This document shows, in pieces, positions 35,583-44,256 of a stretch of DNA of 64,000 nucleotides. This DNA is from Phycicoccus avicenniae_A (GTDB lineage: Bacteria; Actinomycetota; Actinomycetes; Actinomycetales; Dermatophilaceae). The notes beneath the pieces were generated by a model. It searched no databases, had not been told where the DNA came from, and saw nothing but the letters and a program-made list of their open reading frames with translations. The position numbers and the translations under genes are program-made. Within the stretch, counting starts at the first letter, position 1. Every line of letters starts with the position of its first letter. The stretch is taken from assembly GCF_050496545.1 (NCBI RefSeq), contig NZ_JBNVZV010000004.1, positions 124,001 through 188,000 on the forward strand, written 5' to 3'.

Positions 35583-37000
35583 CGCGCCGCCCCGCGGACC
35601 CAGAGCACCCAGTCGTCGGCCTCCCCGGCCGACCGCCACCCACCGTCGGCGGCCAGCGCGGTGTCGATCGGCTCACCGCGGCGGACGAGCAGCGCGCCGA
35701 CGTCGTGCGAGTCCGCGTAGCGCTGCCACCCCGGGCGGGCGGCGAAGAAGTCCTCGTACGCCCGGGCCGTGGGCTCCGTGTAGACCTCGGCACGCAGGTC
35801 GCGCAGGGGCACCACCCCGGGGTGCGCCCACAGGACCCAGCCCGACGCGCGGGGTTCGACCGCGACCCGCGCCCCCTGCGGCAGGGCGGCGACGGCGGCG
35901 TCGACCCGCGCCGGGAGGGGTCCCGCGTCGGGCCCACCGAGCACGACACCGGGCACGGCGAGCACGGCGAGCGCGGCGGCGAGCGCCGGCCACACCTCCG
36001 CGCGACGGCGGGCCACCGGCACGGCCGGCGCCAGGGCGCGGGCGAGCGCCGGGGTGAGCAGCAGCGCGCCGACCGCGATGGTGCGCACCGACCACGCGGC
36101 GAGCACGACCGCGGACAGGGCCAGGAGGACGGCGGGCAGGTCGAGCGGCCGGCGGCGGAGGCAGCGGAACAGCACGAAGGCCGCGAGGACGACGACGGTC
36201 ACGAGCAGCGGGTTCCCCGGCGAGGGGGACTGCCACTCGTTGACCGTCGCGCGGGCCGCCGTGCCGACGGCGAACGGCTCGAGGAGCAGGCGGGGCCCGA
36301 GCGGCGTGAGGGCGGGCACGACGGCGGTGGCGACCAGGACGGCCACCACCGGACGCCAGGCCACGGCGCGGCGTCCGGGGGAGAGCAGGAGGGCGAGCAC
36401 GACGAGGCCACCGACACCCAGCCCGATCGGCCACGAGCCGTGGCAGAGCGCCCACAGCCAGGTCACCGGGACGAGCGCCCACCGGGCCCGGCCGTCCGCG
36501 AGCGTGCCGGACCACAGGAGGAGCACCACCGCCTGGAGTGCCAGGCCCAGCAGCTGCGGCCGCTCGCCCCACCCGGCGGCGGTGCCGAAGAGCACCGCGA
36601 GCGTGACCGTCACCGAGGCACCGGGGCCGGCCCACCGCCGCGCGGTCCGGTGCACCGCAGCAGCCACGACCACGAGGGCCAGCCAGCGCAGGAGGTGGAT
36701 CCCGGTTACGCCCAGACCCTGCTCGACGACGCTGCCGACGACCTCGGAGAGCCACTGCGTCGGGACGTACGGCCGGTCGGCGAGCACGACGAGCGGATCG
36801 GGCAGCTGCTGGAAGAACACGCCGTCACGCAGGGCGCGACCCACCCGCAGGTGCAGCCAGAGGTCGAGGTCGACGGTGGTGCGCAGCCTGAGCAACAGGG
36901 CGACCACGACGGCGACGAGCATCCAGAGGAACCAGAGAGTCGCTGCGCCGGAACGCTTTTCGCCGTCGCCGACGTCGTGGCGCTCGTGCGGCACGGTCAT
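35579..37000 (-). CDS. Polytopic membrane protein, GT-C-like (paralogue 2)
   Basis: The 473-residue protein has a cytosolic N-terminus, about ten membrane helices, and a soluble C-terminal domain that begins near RVDAAVAALPQGARVAVEP. The first outer loop has DLDLWLHLRVGRALRDGVFF (acidic residues at the usual GT-C position) and ADRPYVPTQWLSEVV. It is similar in layout to the convergent gene at 34215-35582. Its 5' end faces the flp pilin promoter region. Function in envelope glycan synthesis is inferred from topology and neighbours only. Confidence 0.7.
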   Translation of the reverse strand: MTVPHERHDVGDGEKRSGAATLWFLWMLVAVVVALLLRLRTTVDLDLWLHLRVGRALRDGVFFQQLPDPLVVLADRPYVPTQWLSEVVGSVVEQGLGVTGIHLLRWLALVVVAAAVHRTARRWAGPGASVTVTLAVLFGTAAGWGERPQLLGLALQAVVLLLWSGTLADGRARWALVPVTWLWALCHGSWPIGLGVGGLVVLALLLSPGRRAVAWRPVVAVLVATAVVPALTPLGPRLLLEPFAVGTAARATVNEWQSPSPGNPLLVTVVVLAAFVLFRCLRRRPLDLPAVLLALSAVVLAAWSVRTIAVGALLLTPALARALAPAVPVARRRAEVWPALAAALAVLAVPGVVLGGPDAGPLPARVDAAVAALPQGARVAVEPRASGWVLWAHPGVVPLRDLRAEVYTEPTARAYEDFFAARPGWQRYADSHDVGALLVRRGEPIDTALAADGGWRSAGEADDWVLWVRGAAR

Positions 37001-37071
37001 GCGTCACTCCGGGGGGTCCTGCGGGCGGGAGGTCGAGCATCGCACGAGGTGGCCGGCGACGGCCTCCGGGG

Positions 37072-37107
37072 CGATCGTCCGAACGGTTGACCCGCCGCGG
37101 ACGATCG
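37072..37107 (+). promoter_or_regulatory. Inverted repeat upstream of flp pilin operon
   Basis: CGATCGTCCG (37072-37081) and CGGACGATCG (37098-37107) are perfect 10-bp inverted repeats separated by 16 bp. The left arm continues into CCGAACGG, so 37073-37086 is the exact reverse complement of the 14-mer upstream of tadE. A TTGACC between the arms (37087-37092) could be a -35 box. The arrangement looks like an operator for a dimeric regulator of pilus genes. Confidence 0.5.
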
Positions 37108-37211
37108 GGCGGCGGAAGGAGACCCCATCGGGCCATGTCGCCCGGAGCGGTGCTCTGCGAACGTTGTGCCTGCTCGACAGCATCCTCCACATCCCGAAAG
37201 GCACCACCGTC

Positions 37212-37391
37212 ATGACCAAGGCTCTCGTCAAGCTCCAGTTCAAGATCGCCGAGATGCGCTCCGAGAAGGGCGCCACCGCCGTGGAGTACGGCCTCATGGT
37301 CGCGCTCATCGCGGTCGTCATCATCGTCGCCGTCGCCCTCCTGGGCACGAACCTCAAGACGATGTTCAACTCGGTCGCCACCAGCATCTGA
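37212..37391 (+). CDS. Flp-family type IVb pilin 1 (major pilin candidate)
   Basis: The 59-residue prepilin has a short basic leader ending EKG, then ATAVEYGLMVALIAVVII, the Flp signature with Glu at +4/5 and Tyr after it; cleavage would fall after the Gly of EKG. The hydrophobic helix is followed by GTNLKTMFNSVATSI. GAAAGG lies about ten bases before the ATG. It is the first gene of the tad operon, with a large hairpin behind it. That is compatible with it being the most abundant product. No prepilin peptidase is encoded in the window. Confidence 0.93.
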   Translation: MTKALVKLQFKIAEMRSEKGATAVEYGLMVALIAVVIIVAVALLGTNLKTMFNSVATSI

Positions 37392-37409
37392 TCCGAACGG
37401 ATCGCCACA

Positions 37410-37460
37410 GGTCGGGGCGTCGGTCACCGTCGGGTCACCGACAGGGCCGGCGCCCCGATC
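37410..37460 (+). terminator. Large hairpin between the two flp genes (attenuator or mRNA stabiliser)
   Basis: GGTCGGGGCG (37410-37419) pairs with CGCCCCGATC (37451-37460), 10 bp with one G-U, around an inner region containing CGGT (37421-37424) and ACCG (37437-37440). It could reduce transcription past the first pilin gene or protect its 3' end, giving more of pilin 1 than of downstream gene products. Confidence 0.5.
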
Positions 37461-37488
37461 CACTTCCGAAGGACAGGTGACACCCCTG

Positions 37489-37689
37489 ATGAGCTCACGC
37501 CTCTCCCGGACCTCCGCACGTGTCCGCTCCCGGCTCGCGCCGGTCCTGCGGGCCCGTCGAGAGGGCGGCGCGACCGCCGTCGAGTACGCACTCATGCTGG
37601 CCTTCATCGCCATCGTCATCGTGGCGTCGGTGATGGTCCTCGGCGGCAAGCTGACCCTCATCTTCACCAACGCCGCGACCAGCTTCTGA
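37489..37689 (+). CDS. Flp-family type IVb pilin 2
   Basis: The 66-residue prepilin has a longer basic leader (SSRLSRTSARVRSRLAPVL) and then REGGATAVEYALMLAFIAIV, with cleavage expected after the GG. The rest ends LIFTNAATSF, similar to pilin 1. ATG 37489 is preceded by AGGTGA at 8 nt; a GTG at 37477 would add four residues and cannot be excluded. Two Flp pilins in tandem suggest a major and a minor form. The 175-bp gap to cpaB holds GAACCGGTTC but no other gene. Confidence 0.9.
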   Translation: MSSRLSRTSARVRSRLAPVLRARREGGATAVEYALMLAFIAIVIVASVMVLGGKLTLIFTNAATSF

Positions 37690-37864
37690 CCTCATCCCGA
37701 GGCCGGCGTCCGGACGCACACCACCCACCCACCCACGCACCAGCCCCACCCCGGCCCGTGCGCCGCACAGGACGAGCAACCGAACCGGTTCCGTCCGCCG
37801 CCCTCCGCACGAACCGGGCCGCGCCCGGCGCTGCCCTCCACCTCTGTAAGGACACGGTTTTCCC

Positions 37865-38644
37865 ATGGGTCGTCGAATCCTCGCCATCCTCGCGGCTGCT
37901 GTGATCGCCCTCGTCGGCGCGGTCCTCGTGCTCGTCTACGCCCGGGGTGCCGACGCCCGCGCGGTGGCGGCGGCCAGCCCGGCCAAGGTCTACGTGACCA
38001 CCTCGGTCGTGCCGGCCGGCACCACCCTCAAGGACGCCGTCCGGCTCGGTCAGGTCACCCAGACCGACGTGGCGGCCCGCGCCAAGCCGGTCGGTGCGCT
38101 CGAGACCGTCGACGAGAACAACAGCGACCTGGTCTCCCTCACCGACATCGCGCCCGGGCAGTACGTGCTGGCCGCCGGCTTCGGTGAGACCCCGCTCGGT
38201 GAGAAGGCGCTCCAGGTGGGCGCCGGCAAGCTCGCCGTCTCCGTGCAGCTGCAGGACCCCGCCCGGGTCGGCAACTTCGTGCGGCCCGGCTCGATGCTCA
38301 CGATCTTCATGACCTACGAGCTGGCCAAGCTCGAGAAGCAGTCCAGCGGCGACACGTCCAAGACCGACCTCGGCTCGGGCACCTCGATCCTCCTGGACAA
38401 CGTGAAGGTGATCGCCATGGGCGACGCCTCCCTGACGCCGGTGCAGCCGACCGGCGAGGGTGAGGCCGCCCAGCAGGCCGCCAGCTTCCTCGTCACGCTC
38501 GAGGTGACGCCCGAGCAGGCCGCGCGCCTGGTCCACGGCGTCAACAACTACACGCTCTACGCCGGCCTGCGCGGGTCCGAGCTGAAGATCGACCCGAACC
38601 TCGCGGTGAGCGACCTGACGATGTTGAAGGACAAGGTCCGGTGA
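37865..38644 (+). CDS. cpaB: Flp pilus assembly protein CpaB/RcpC-like
   Basis: The 259-residue protein has an N-terminal membrane anchor (about 5-27) and an extracytoplasmic SAF-like domain beginning AKVYVTTSVVPAGTTLKDAV, followed by the CpaB/RcpC region containing VSVQLQDPARVGNFVRPGS (19 residues). In Gram-negatives CpaB partners the secretin; in actinobacteria, without an outer membrane, it is thought to act at the wall side of the Tad machine. AAGGA lies 12 nt before the ATG. It overlaps the next gene by GTGA. The symbol is by family similarity. Confidence 0.87.
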   Translation: MGRRILAILAAAVIALVGAVLVLVYARGADARAVAAASPAKVYVTTSVVPAGTTLKDAVRLGQVTQTDVAARAKPVGALETVDENNSDLVSLTDIAPGQYVLAAGFGETPLGEKALQVGAGKLAVSVQLQDPARVGNFVRPGSMLTIFMTYELAKLEKQSSGDTSKTDLGSGTSILLDNVKVIAMGDASLTPVQPTGEGEAAQQAASFLVTLEVTPEQAARLVHGVNNYTLYAGLRGSELKIDPNLAVSDLTMLKDKVR

Positions 38645-39819
38645 ACATCCTCTGGGACCCCGACCCCACCAGCCTGGAGCGGTACCGCTTCGCCCTGGGT
38701 CCCGACACCACGTCGCTCGACTCGGCCGGCATGGTGGCCCGGGCGCTGCACGACAACCCCCAGGTCGAGCAGGTCGTCATCGGCGCGGACGTCGAGCTCG
38801 AGGACGCCTGCCAGCTGTCCGAGGCCGCCCGCCTCGACCGGCCGGAGCTCGGGGTCATCCTCCTGCGCAACCGGATCGACGTCACGACCCTGTCGCAGGC
38901 GCTGAGGGCCGGTGTGCGAGAGGTCGTCTCGGGCGACGACCACACCGCCATCGCCGACGCGCTGCGCCGCAGCCGCGAGCTGACCTCCCGCCTCGTCGGG
39001 CACGCCTCCGGTGGCGCCTCCCGCGAGGGCAAGGTCATCACCGTGTTCTCGGCCAAGGGCGGCGTCGGCAAGACGACGCTCTCGACCAACACGGCGGTGC
39101 AGCTGGCGAGCGAGGGTGCCCGCACCCTGCTCATCGACCTCGACCTGTCCTTCGGGGACGTCGCGATCAGCCTCCAGCTGGTGCCGAACCAGTCGATCTT
39201 CGACGCCGTCTCGATGTCCGGGAACATCGACGAGGAGGCCATCCGCAGCCTCGTCACCCGCCACGACGCCAGCGGCCTGGACGTGCTCTGCGCGCCGAAC
39301 GACCCCGGCGACGCCGACCGCATCCCGGTGCCGACCGTCGCCGAGATCATCAAGGTGGCCCGGCGCCACTACGACTACGTCCTCATCGACACCCCGCCCT
39401 CGTTCACCGAGCACGTCCTCGCCTCGATCGACGTATCCGACGCGCTCGTGCTCATCGCGACACTGGACATCCCCGCGGTGAAGAACCTGCGCGTCGCGCT
39501 GGACACCCTCGACATGATCGGCAGCCCGAAGGACGCGCGGATCATCGTCCTCAACAAGGCCGACACCAAGGTCGGGCTGCGGCCCGAGGACGTCGAGTCG
39601 GCCATCAAGACCGGCATCGCCGTCAACATCCCCAACAGCCTGACCGTCCCCGCGTCGGTCAACCGGGGAGTCCCGATCGTCCTCGACGACCCCAAGGCGC
39701 CGGTCACCGTCGCCATCAAGGAGCTCGTCGAGTCCCACATCCGCGCCCACGGCGCCGGTGACGAGGCCGACGCGGCCGAGCACCACGCGCGCAAGGGCCT
39801 GTTCAGGAGCCGTCGATGA
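38641..39819 (+). CDS. cpaE: Tad pilus localisation ATPase TadZ/CpaE-like
   Basis: The 392-residue protein has an N-terminal receiver-like domain (about 1-115) without a clear phosphorylatable Asp triad. A MinD/ParA-type ATPase follows with the deviant Walker A AKGGVGKTTL (KGGVGKT at 139-145), IDLDLSFGDVA, and IDTPPSFTEHV. TadZ/CpaE proteins place the Tad secretion machine in the cell. The GTG start overlaps cpaB (GTGA) and the stop overlaps tadA (ATGA). The C-terminal tail ends with basic KGLFRSRR, which might contact membrane. Confidence 0.9.
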   Translation: MNILWDPDPTSLERYRFALGPDTTSLDSAGMVARALHDNPQVEQVVIGADVELEDACQLSEAARLDRPELGVILLRNRIDVTTLSQALRAGVREVVSGDDHTAIADALRRSRELTSRLVGHASGGASREGKVITVFSAKGGVGKTTLSTNTAVQLASEGARTLLIDLDLSFGDVAISLQLVPNQSIFDAVSMSGNIDEEAIRSLVTRHDASGLDVLCAPNDPGDADRIPVPTVAEIIKVARRHYDYVLIDTPPSFTEHVLASIDVSDALVLIATLDIPAVKNLRVALDTLDMIGSPKDARIIVLNKADTKVGLRPEDVESAIKTGIAVNIPNSLTVPASVNRGVPIVLDDPKAPVTVAIKELVESHIRAHGAGDEADAAEHHARKGLFRSRR

Positions 39820-41222
39820 GCCTCGCCGACCGTCTCGACAGCGTCCGCCGCGCCCAGGCCGCGGCGACCGCCCAGGCCACGCCGTCGGCCGGCGGCTCGA
39901 GCCCGGCACCCCGCCCGGGGCACGTCGCCAAGCGCCGGGTCGTCGACCCGTTCTCCGAGGTCAAGGGCCGGGTCCACCAGGCCCTCATCGACAGCCTCGG
40001 GCCGCGCCTGTACGACCCCCACCTGCCCGAGGCCGAGCTGGCCCAGCAGGTGCGGACCACGTTGCAGGAGACCATCGACGCCGAGCAGACGCCGCTCTCG
40101 CACGCCGACCGCACGCGCATCGCGCAGGAGGTCTCGGACGAGATCCTCGGCCACGGCCCGCTCGAGCCGCTGCTGCGCGACCCGGACATCTCCGAGATCA
40201 TGGTCAACGGCGCCGACATGATCTACGTCGAGCGCAGCGGCAAGCTCTACCGCGTCGACACGCACTTCTCGAACGAGGCGCACCTGCGCCGGGTCATCGA
40301 CAAGATCGTGGGGCGCGTCGGCCGCCGCGTCGACGAGGCCAGCCCGCTCGTCGACGCCCGCCTCCCCGACGGCTCGCGCGTCAACGCCGTCATCAACCCG
40401 ATCGCCCTCGACGGCGCGATGCTCACCATCCGCAAGTTCTCGCAGGACCCGTACACCGACGCCGACCTCATCGCCTTCGGGACGATCACGGCGAGCGTGC
40501 GCGACTTCCTCAAGGCCTGCGTCGTCGGGCGGCGCAACGTCATCATCTCCGGCGGCACCGGTTCGGGGAAGACGACGACCCTCAACGTCATCTCCTCCTT
40601 CATCCCCGAGGACGAGCGCATCGTCACCATCGAGGACGCCGCCGAGCTCCAGCTGCACCAGGACCACGTGCTGCGCCTCGAGTCCCGCCCGGCGAACATC
40701 GAGGGCAAGGGCTCGATCGCGATCCGCGACCTCGTGAAGAACAGCCTGCGCATGCGCCCCGACCGCATCGTCGTCGGCGAGGTCCGCGACGGCGCCGCGC
40801 TCGACATGCTCCAGGCGATGAACACCGGCCACGACGGCTCGATCACCACCGTCCACGCGAACACTCCGCGCGACTCGCTCTCCCGCCTCGAGACCATGGT
40901 GCTCATGGCCGGCGTCGAGCTGCCGGTGCGGGCGATCCGCGAGCAGGTGGCCGGCGCCGTCGACCTCATCGTCCAGCAGGCCCGCCTCAAGGACGGCTCG
41001 CGCCGCATCGTCGCCATCACCGAGGTGGTCGGCATGGAGGGCGACGTCGTCACCCTCCAGGACATCTTCACCTTCGACTGGTCGGCCGGCCGCGACGAGA
41101 ACGGGCGCTTCAAGGGCACGCTCATGTCGACCGGGTTGCGCCCCAAGTTCCTCACCGACCTCCAGGACCTCGGGGTCGCGGTCTCCCCGCAGCTCTTCGT
41201 CCCGGGGGCGAGGCTCACGTGA
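39816..41222 (+). CDS. tadA: Tad pilus assembly ATPase TadA/CpaF
   Basis: The 468-residue hexameric secretion ATPase powers Flp pilus assembly (and perhaps retraction). It has the CpaF N-terminal domain (PLEPLLRDPDISEIMVNG), Walker A GGTGSGKT at 246-253, the Asp box TIEDAAELQL, Walker B RPDRIVVGEVR with E322, and a His-box region GSITTVHANTPRDSL. Length is typical of the TadA/VirB11-like family. It lies between tadZ and the VWA-TadB gene, overlapping both by four bases. Confidence 0.95.
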   Translation: MSLADRLDSVRRAQAAATAQATPSAGGSSPAPRPGHVAKRRVVDPFSEVKGRVHQALIDSLGPRLYDPHLPEAELAQQVRTTLQETIDAEQTPLSHADRTRIAQEVSDEILGHGPLEPLLRDPDISEIMVNGADMIYVERSGKLYRVDTHFSNEAHLRRVIDKIVGRVGRRVDEASPLVDARLPDGSRVNAVINPIALDGAMLTIRKFSQDPYTDADLIAFGTITASVRDFLKACVVGRRNVIISGGTGSGKTTTLNVISSFIPEDERIVTIEDAAELQLHQDHVLRLESRPANIEGKGSIAIRDLVKNSLRMRPDRIVVGEVRDGAALDMLQAMNTGHDGSITTVHANTPRDSLSRLETMVLMAGVELPVRAIREQVAGAVDLIVQQARLKDGSRRIVAITEVVGMEGDVVTLQDIFTFDWSAGRDENGRFKGTLMSTGLRPKFLTDLQDLGVAVSPQLFVPGARLT

Positions 41223-43225
41223 GGACCACCCCCGCCCGCACCCGCCGGCCGTCCGCGGTCGCGGCCGTGCTCGCGGTGCTCGCCGCGCTCGTGGTGCCCG
41301 TGCTCGCGGCGCCGTCCGCGTCCGCCGCGGACGACATCCCCGCGACGCTGAGCAACGTCCGCGTCGCCAAGGACACCGTCACCGCGACCCTCGTGCTGCG
41401 CCCGCGCAGCGCGGTCAAGGTCGACTGGAAGAGCGTCACCGCCACCTTCGGCAGCCGGATCGTGCCGGTCGCCGTCTCCGAGCCCTCCAAGCAGCCGCGC
41501 TCGACGATGCTCGTCATCGACACCAGCGGCTCGATGGGCGCCTCCGGGATGGCCACCGTGCGCGCCGGCGTCGCGAAGTTCCTCGCCGAGGTGCCGAAGG
41601 ACGTCAAGGTCGGCGTCGTCTCGTTCGCCTCGACCTCCGGCATCGACGTCGCGCCGACGACCGACCGGGCGCGCGTGGCCAAGGCGGTCAACGCGCTGCG
41701 CTCCGGCGGCGAGACCTCGCTGTACCGCGGTGTGCAGGACGCCGTCCGCGGCCTCGGCACCTCGGGGGAACGCAGCATCCTGCTGCTCAGCGACGGCGGC
41801 GACACGGTCGCCGGCGCCGAGGGCGGTGACGCCGCCTCCGAGGCGCAGCGCCAGGCCGCCCTCACCGCGCTGCGCCGGGCCAAGGTGCGCGCCGAGGTCG
41901 TCTCCTTCAACTCCGGCGAGGCCAACGTCGCCGTGCTCCGCAAGTTCGCCGACGTCGGCGGCGGGTCGGTGGCCGACGCCACGGACCGGGCCGCCGTCTC
42001 CGCCGCGTTCTCGGCGGCCGCCGTCGCGCTGGACTCCCAGGTGCGCCTGACGATCACCCGCCCCGCGGACGTCGGTGGCGAGCAGACCCTCGCGGTCGAC
42101 GGCACCGCCTCCGGGAAGACCTTCCGCAACACCTCCGAGCTGGACCTCGGCGACACGGCACCGGTCGAGGTCCCCGAGGAGGACGGGACGTTCACCGCCC
42201 CGCCGCTCGACGAGGAGCCGGCCGCCCTGGCGAGCATCACCGCGCTGTCCCCGACCCTGCTGGTCCCCGCGGTGGCGATCGTCTTCCTCGGGGTCTTCGT
42301 GCTCGCGGTCGCCTTCGCCGGGCCCGTCTTCCGCAGCCGGCGCAGCGAGCGCCTGTCGGCCATCGAGGACTATGGCCTCGGCAAGGCCCGCACGGTGCAG
42401 CGCAAGACGGCCAACGCCTCGGCCATCAGCGAGCAGATCGTCTCCGTCGGCGAGAGCTTCATGGAGGGCCGCGAGTCCACGACCCGCACGATGGAGCTGC
42501 TCGTGCGCGCCGACCTGCCCTGGCGCGCGGGGGAGTGGCTCGTCATGCGCCTCGTCGCCGTCGTCATCGGCATCGCCGGCGGCATCCTCCTGCTCGGGTC
42601 GATGCCCCTGATCGGCGGGCTGGTGGGCGTCGTGATCGGCGCCCTCGCACCGCCGTTCGTCCTGCGCTTCCTCGCCAAGCGCCGCACGCGCAAGTTCGAG
42701 TCCGTCCTGCCGGACGTGATGATGCTCGTCGCGACCTCGCTGGCGTCGGGCTTCAGCCTGCTCCAGGCGCTGGACTCGGTCGCCAAGGACGCCCCGGAGC
42801 CGGCGGCCAAGGAGTTCAGCCGGGCGCTGGCCGAGGCCCGCATCGGCGCCGACGTCTCCGACGCGCTGGACAAGATGGCCGTGCGGATGGACAGCCACAA
42901 CATGCGCTGGACGACGATGGCCATCCGCATCCAGCGCGAGGTCGGTGGCAACCTCGCCGAGACGCTGCGGACGACCGCCGCGACCCTGCGCGAGCGCGAG
43001 ATGCTGCGGCGCCAGGTCAAGGCCCTCTCGGCCGAGGGTCGCCTGTCGGCGTACGCCCTCGTCGGGCTGCCGATCGGCATCTTCTTCTACAGCATGTGGG
43101 CCAACTACGAGTACGTGAGCATGCTGTGGACCCGCACCCTGGGCCTGATGATGCTCTGCGGCGGGATCGTGGCCATCGGGCTCGGCATCCTCTGGATGCG
43201 CAAGATCGTCAAGATCGAGGTGTGA
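41219..43225 (+). CDS. tadB: Von Willebrand A domain fused to TadB inner-membrane platform protein
   Basis: The 668-residue protein starts with a signal peptide (VLAVLAALVVPVLA, ending near ASAAD). A VWA domain (about 96-265) carries a complete-looking MIDAS DTSGS at 101-105 and LLLSDGGDT. A linker, a membrane helix (about 348-372), and the TadB/type II secretion F domain (about 420-668, with LPDVMMLVATSLASGFSLLQ) follow. TadB alone is about 300 residues, so the N-terminal half is an added extracytoplasmic metal-ion-dependent adhesion domain. The fusion is continuous in one frame, with GTGA overlap to tadA. It could couple adhesion to the pilus platform; this is inference. Confidence 0.9.
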   Translation: MRTTPARTRRPSAVAAVLAVLAALVVPVLAAPSASAADDIPATLSNVRVAKDTVTATLVLRPRSAVKVDWKSVTATFGSRIVPVAVSEPSKQPRSTMLVIDTSGSMGASGMATVRAGVAKFLAEVPKDVKVGVVSFASTSGIDVAPTTDRARVAKAVNALRSGGETSLYRGVQDAVRGLGTSGERSILLLSDGGDTVAGAEGGDAASEAQRQAALTALRRAKVRAEVVSFNSGEANVAVLRKFADVGGGSVADATDRAAVSAAFSAAAVALDSQVRLTITRPADVGGEQTLAVDGTASGKTFRNTSELDLGDTAPVEVPEEDGTFTAPPLDEEPAALASITALSPTLLVPAVAIVFLGVFVLAVAFAGPVFRSRRSERLSAIEDYGLGKARTVQRKTANASAISEQIVSVGESFMEGRESTTRTMELLVRADLPWRAGEWLVMRLVAVVIGIAGGILLLGSMPLIGGLVGVVIGALAPPFVLRFLAKRRTRKFESVLPDVMMLVATSLASGFSLLQALDSVAKDAPEPAAKEFSRALAEARIGADVSDALDKMAVRMDSHNMRWTTMAIRIQREVGGNLAETLRTTAATLREREMLRRQVKALSAEGRLSAYALVGLPIGIFFYSMWANYEYVSMLWTRTLGLMMLCGGIVAIGLGILWMRKIVKIEV

Positions 43226-43226
43226 C

Positions 43227-44135
43227 GTGATCCTCCTGCTCGCCGTCGTCTTCATCGGCCTCGCGCTGGTCCTGCTCGTGCTGGCCGTGGGGTTGGGCGC
43301 CAACAGCTCGACCGGTGTGGCCCGCTCCCTCGAGCTGCTCGACCACCGGCCGACCGTCCACGAGGTCGCCCGCAACGAGCTCGGGGTGCAGGAGCGCCTC
43401 CTCGCCCCGATGCTCGAGCGGCTGCGCGGCTTCTCGGCCCGCATCTCGCCGGCCGGCACCGGTGGGCGGATCGCCCGCAACCTCGACCGGGCCGGCAACC
43501 CGAAGGCCTGGACCGTCGAGCGCGTCATGGGCGCCAAGGGTCTCGGCCTCATCGTCGGGATCGTGCTCGTGCTGGCCCTCATGGGCTTCACCGCGAAGGG
43601 CCTGCTCGTCGCCCTCGCGGCCGGGACCGCCGGGTTCTTCCTGCCCGACCTGCTCGTCTACAACGCCGGCCTGAAGCGCCAGCAGGACATGCGCAAGGGC
43701 CTCGCCGACGCGCTCGACATGCTCACCGTCTGCGTCGAGGCCGGTCAGGGCTTCGACGCCGCGATCCTCCAGGTGGCCCGGACCGTGACCGGCCCGATCG
43801 CCGGTGAGTTCGCCCGGGTCCTGTCCGAGATGCAGATCGGCAAGTCCCGCGGCGAGGCCTTCTCCTCGCTCGGGGAGCGCACGACGGCGCCGGAGCTGAA
43901 GAACTTCGTGTCGACGCTGGTGCAGGCCGACCGGCTCGGCCTGCCCATCGCCGGCGTCCTGCGCGAGCAGACCAAGGAGATGCGCGTGGTGCGCCGTCAG
44001 CGCGCCGAGGAGCAGGCGCAGAAGGTGACCGTCAAGATCCTCTTCCCGCTGCTCCTCTGCATCTTCCCGGCGCTGTTCATCGTCATCATCGGTCCGGGTG
44101 CGCTGCAGATCATCGACGCCTTCTCCGGCATGTGA
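43227..44135 (+). CDS. tadC: Tad pilus platform protein TadC
   Basis: The 302-residue membrane protein has the type II secretion F domain with LADALDMLTVCVEAGQGFDA and LVQADRLGLPIAGVLREQ, flanked by an N-terminal helix pair and a C-terminal helix (LFPLLLCIFPALFIVIIG). TadB and TadC together form the inner-membrane platform driven by TadA. GTG 43227 follows the tadB stop by one base. It is the last gene of the operon; a long inverted repeat follows. Confidence 0.92.
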   Translation: MILLLAVVFIGLALVLLVLAVGLGANSSTGVARSLELLDHRPTVHEVARNELGVQERLLAPMLERLRGFSARISPAGTGGRIARNLDRAGNPKAWTVERVMGAKGLGLIVGIVLVLALMGFTAKGLLVALAAGTAGFFLPDLLVYNAGLKRQQDMRKGLADALDMLTVCVEAGQGFDAAILQVARTVTGPIAGEFARVLSEMQIGKSRGEAFSSLGERTTAPELKNFVSTLVQADRLGLPIAGVLREQTKEMRVVRRQRAEEQAQKVTVKILFPLLLCIFPALFIVIIGPGALQIIDAFSGM

Positions 44136-44161
44136 CCGGTCCGGCGTGACGGCCGGAGCAT

Positions 44162-44256
44162 CCGCGCCGTCACCGGGATGACGCGGAAGATGGCGCCGGA
44201 CGCGGGTACAACCGCGTCATCGGACGGCTTTCCGCGTCATCACCGTGACGGCGCGG
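44162..44256. terminator. Long imperfect inverted repeat between tadC and the response regulator
   Basis: Arms of 27 nt at 44162-44188 and 44230-44256 match in inverted orientation with two mismatches. Each arm also folds on itself (CGTCA/TGACG), and CCGCGTCATC occurs again at 44212-44221. The genes on both sides end here, so a bidirectional terminator is likely; the repeated units could instead be protein-binding sites. Confidence 0.6.

Noticed and set aside
36054..37211. Long plus-strand frame running into the first Flp pilin
   Set aside because: The upstream part is antisense to the 473-residue membrane protein gene; the pilin starts at ATG 37212 with a proper prepilin leader.
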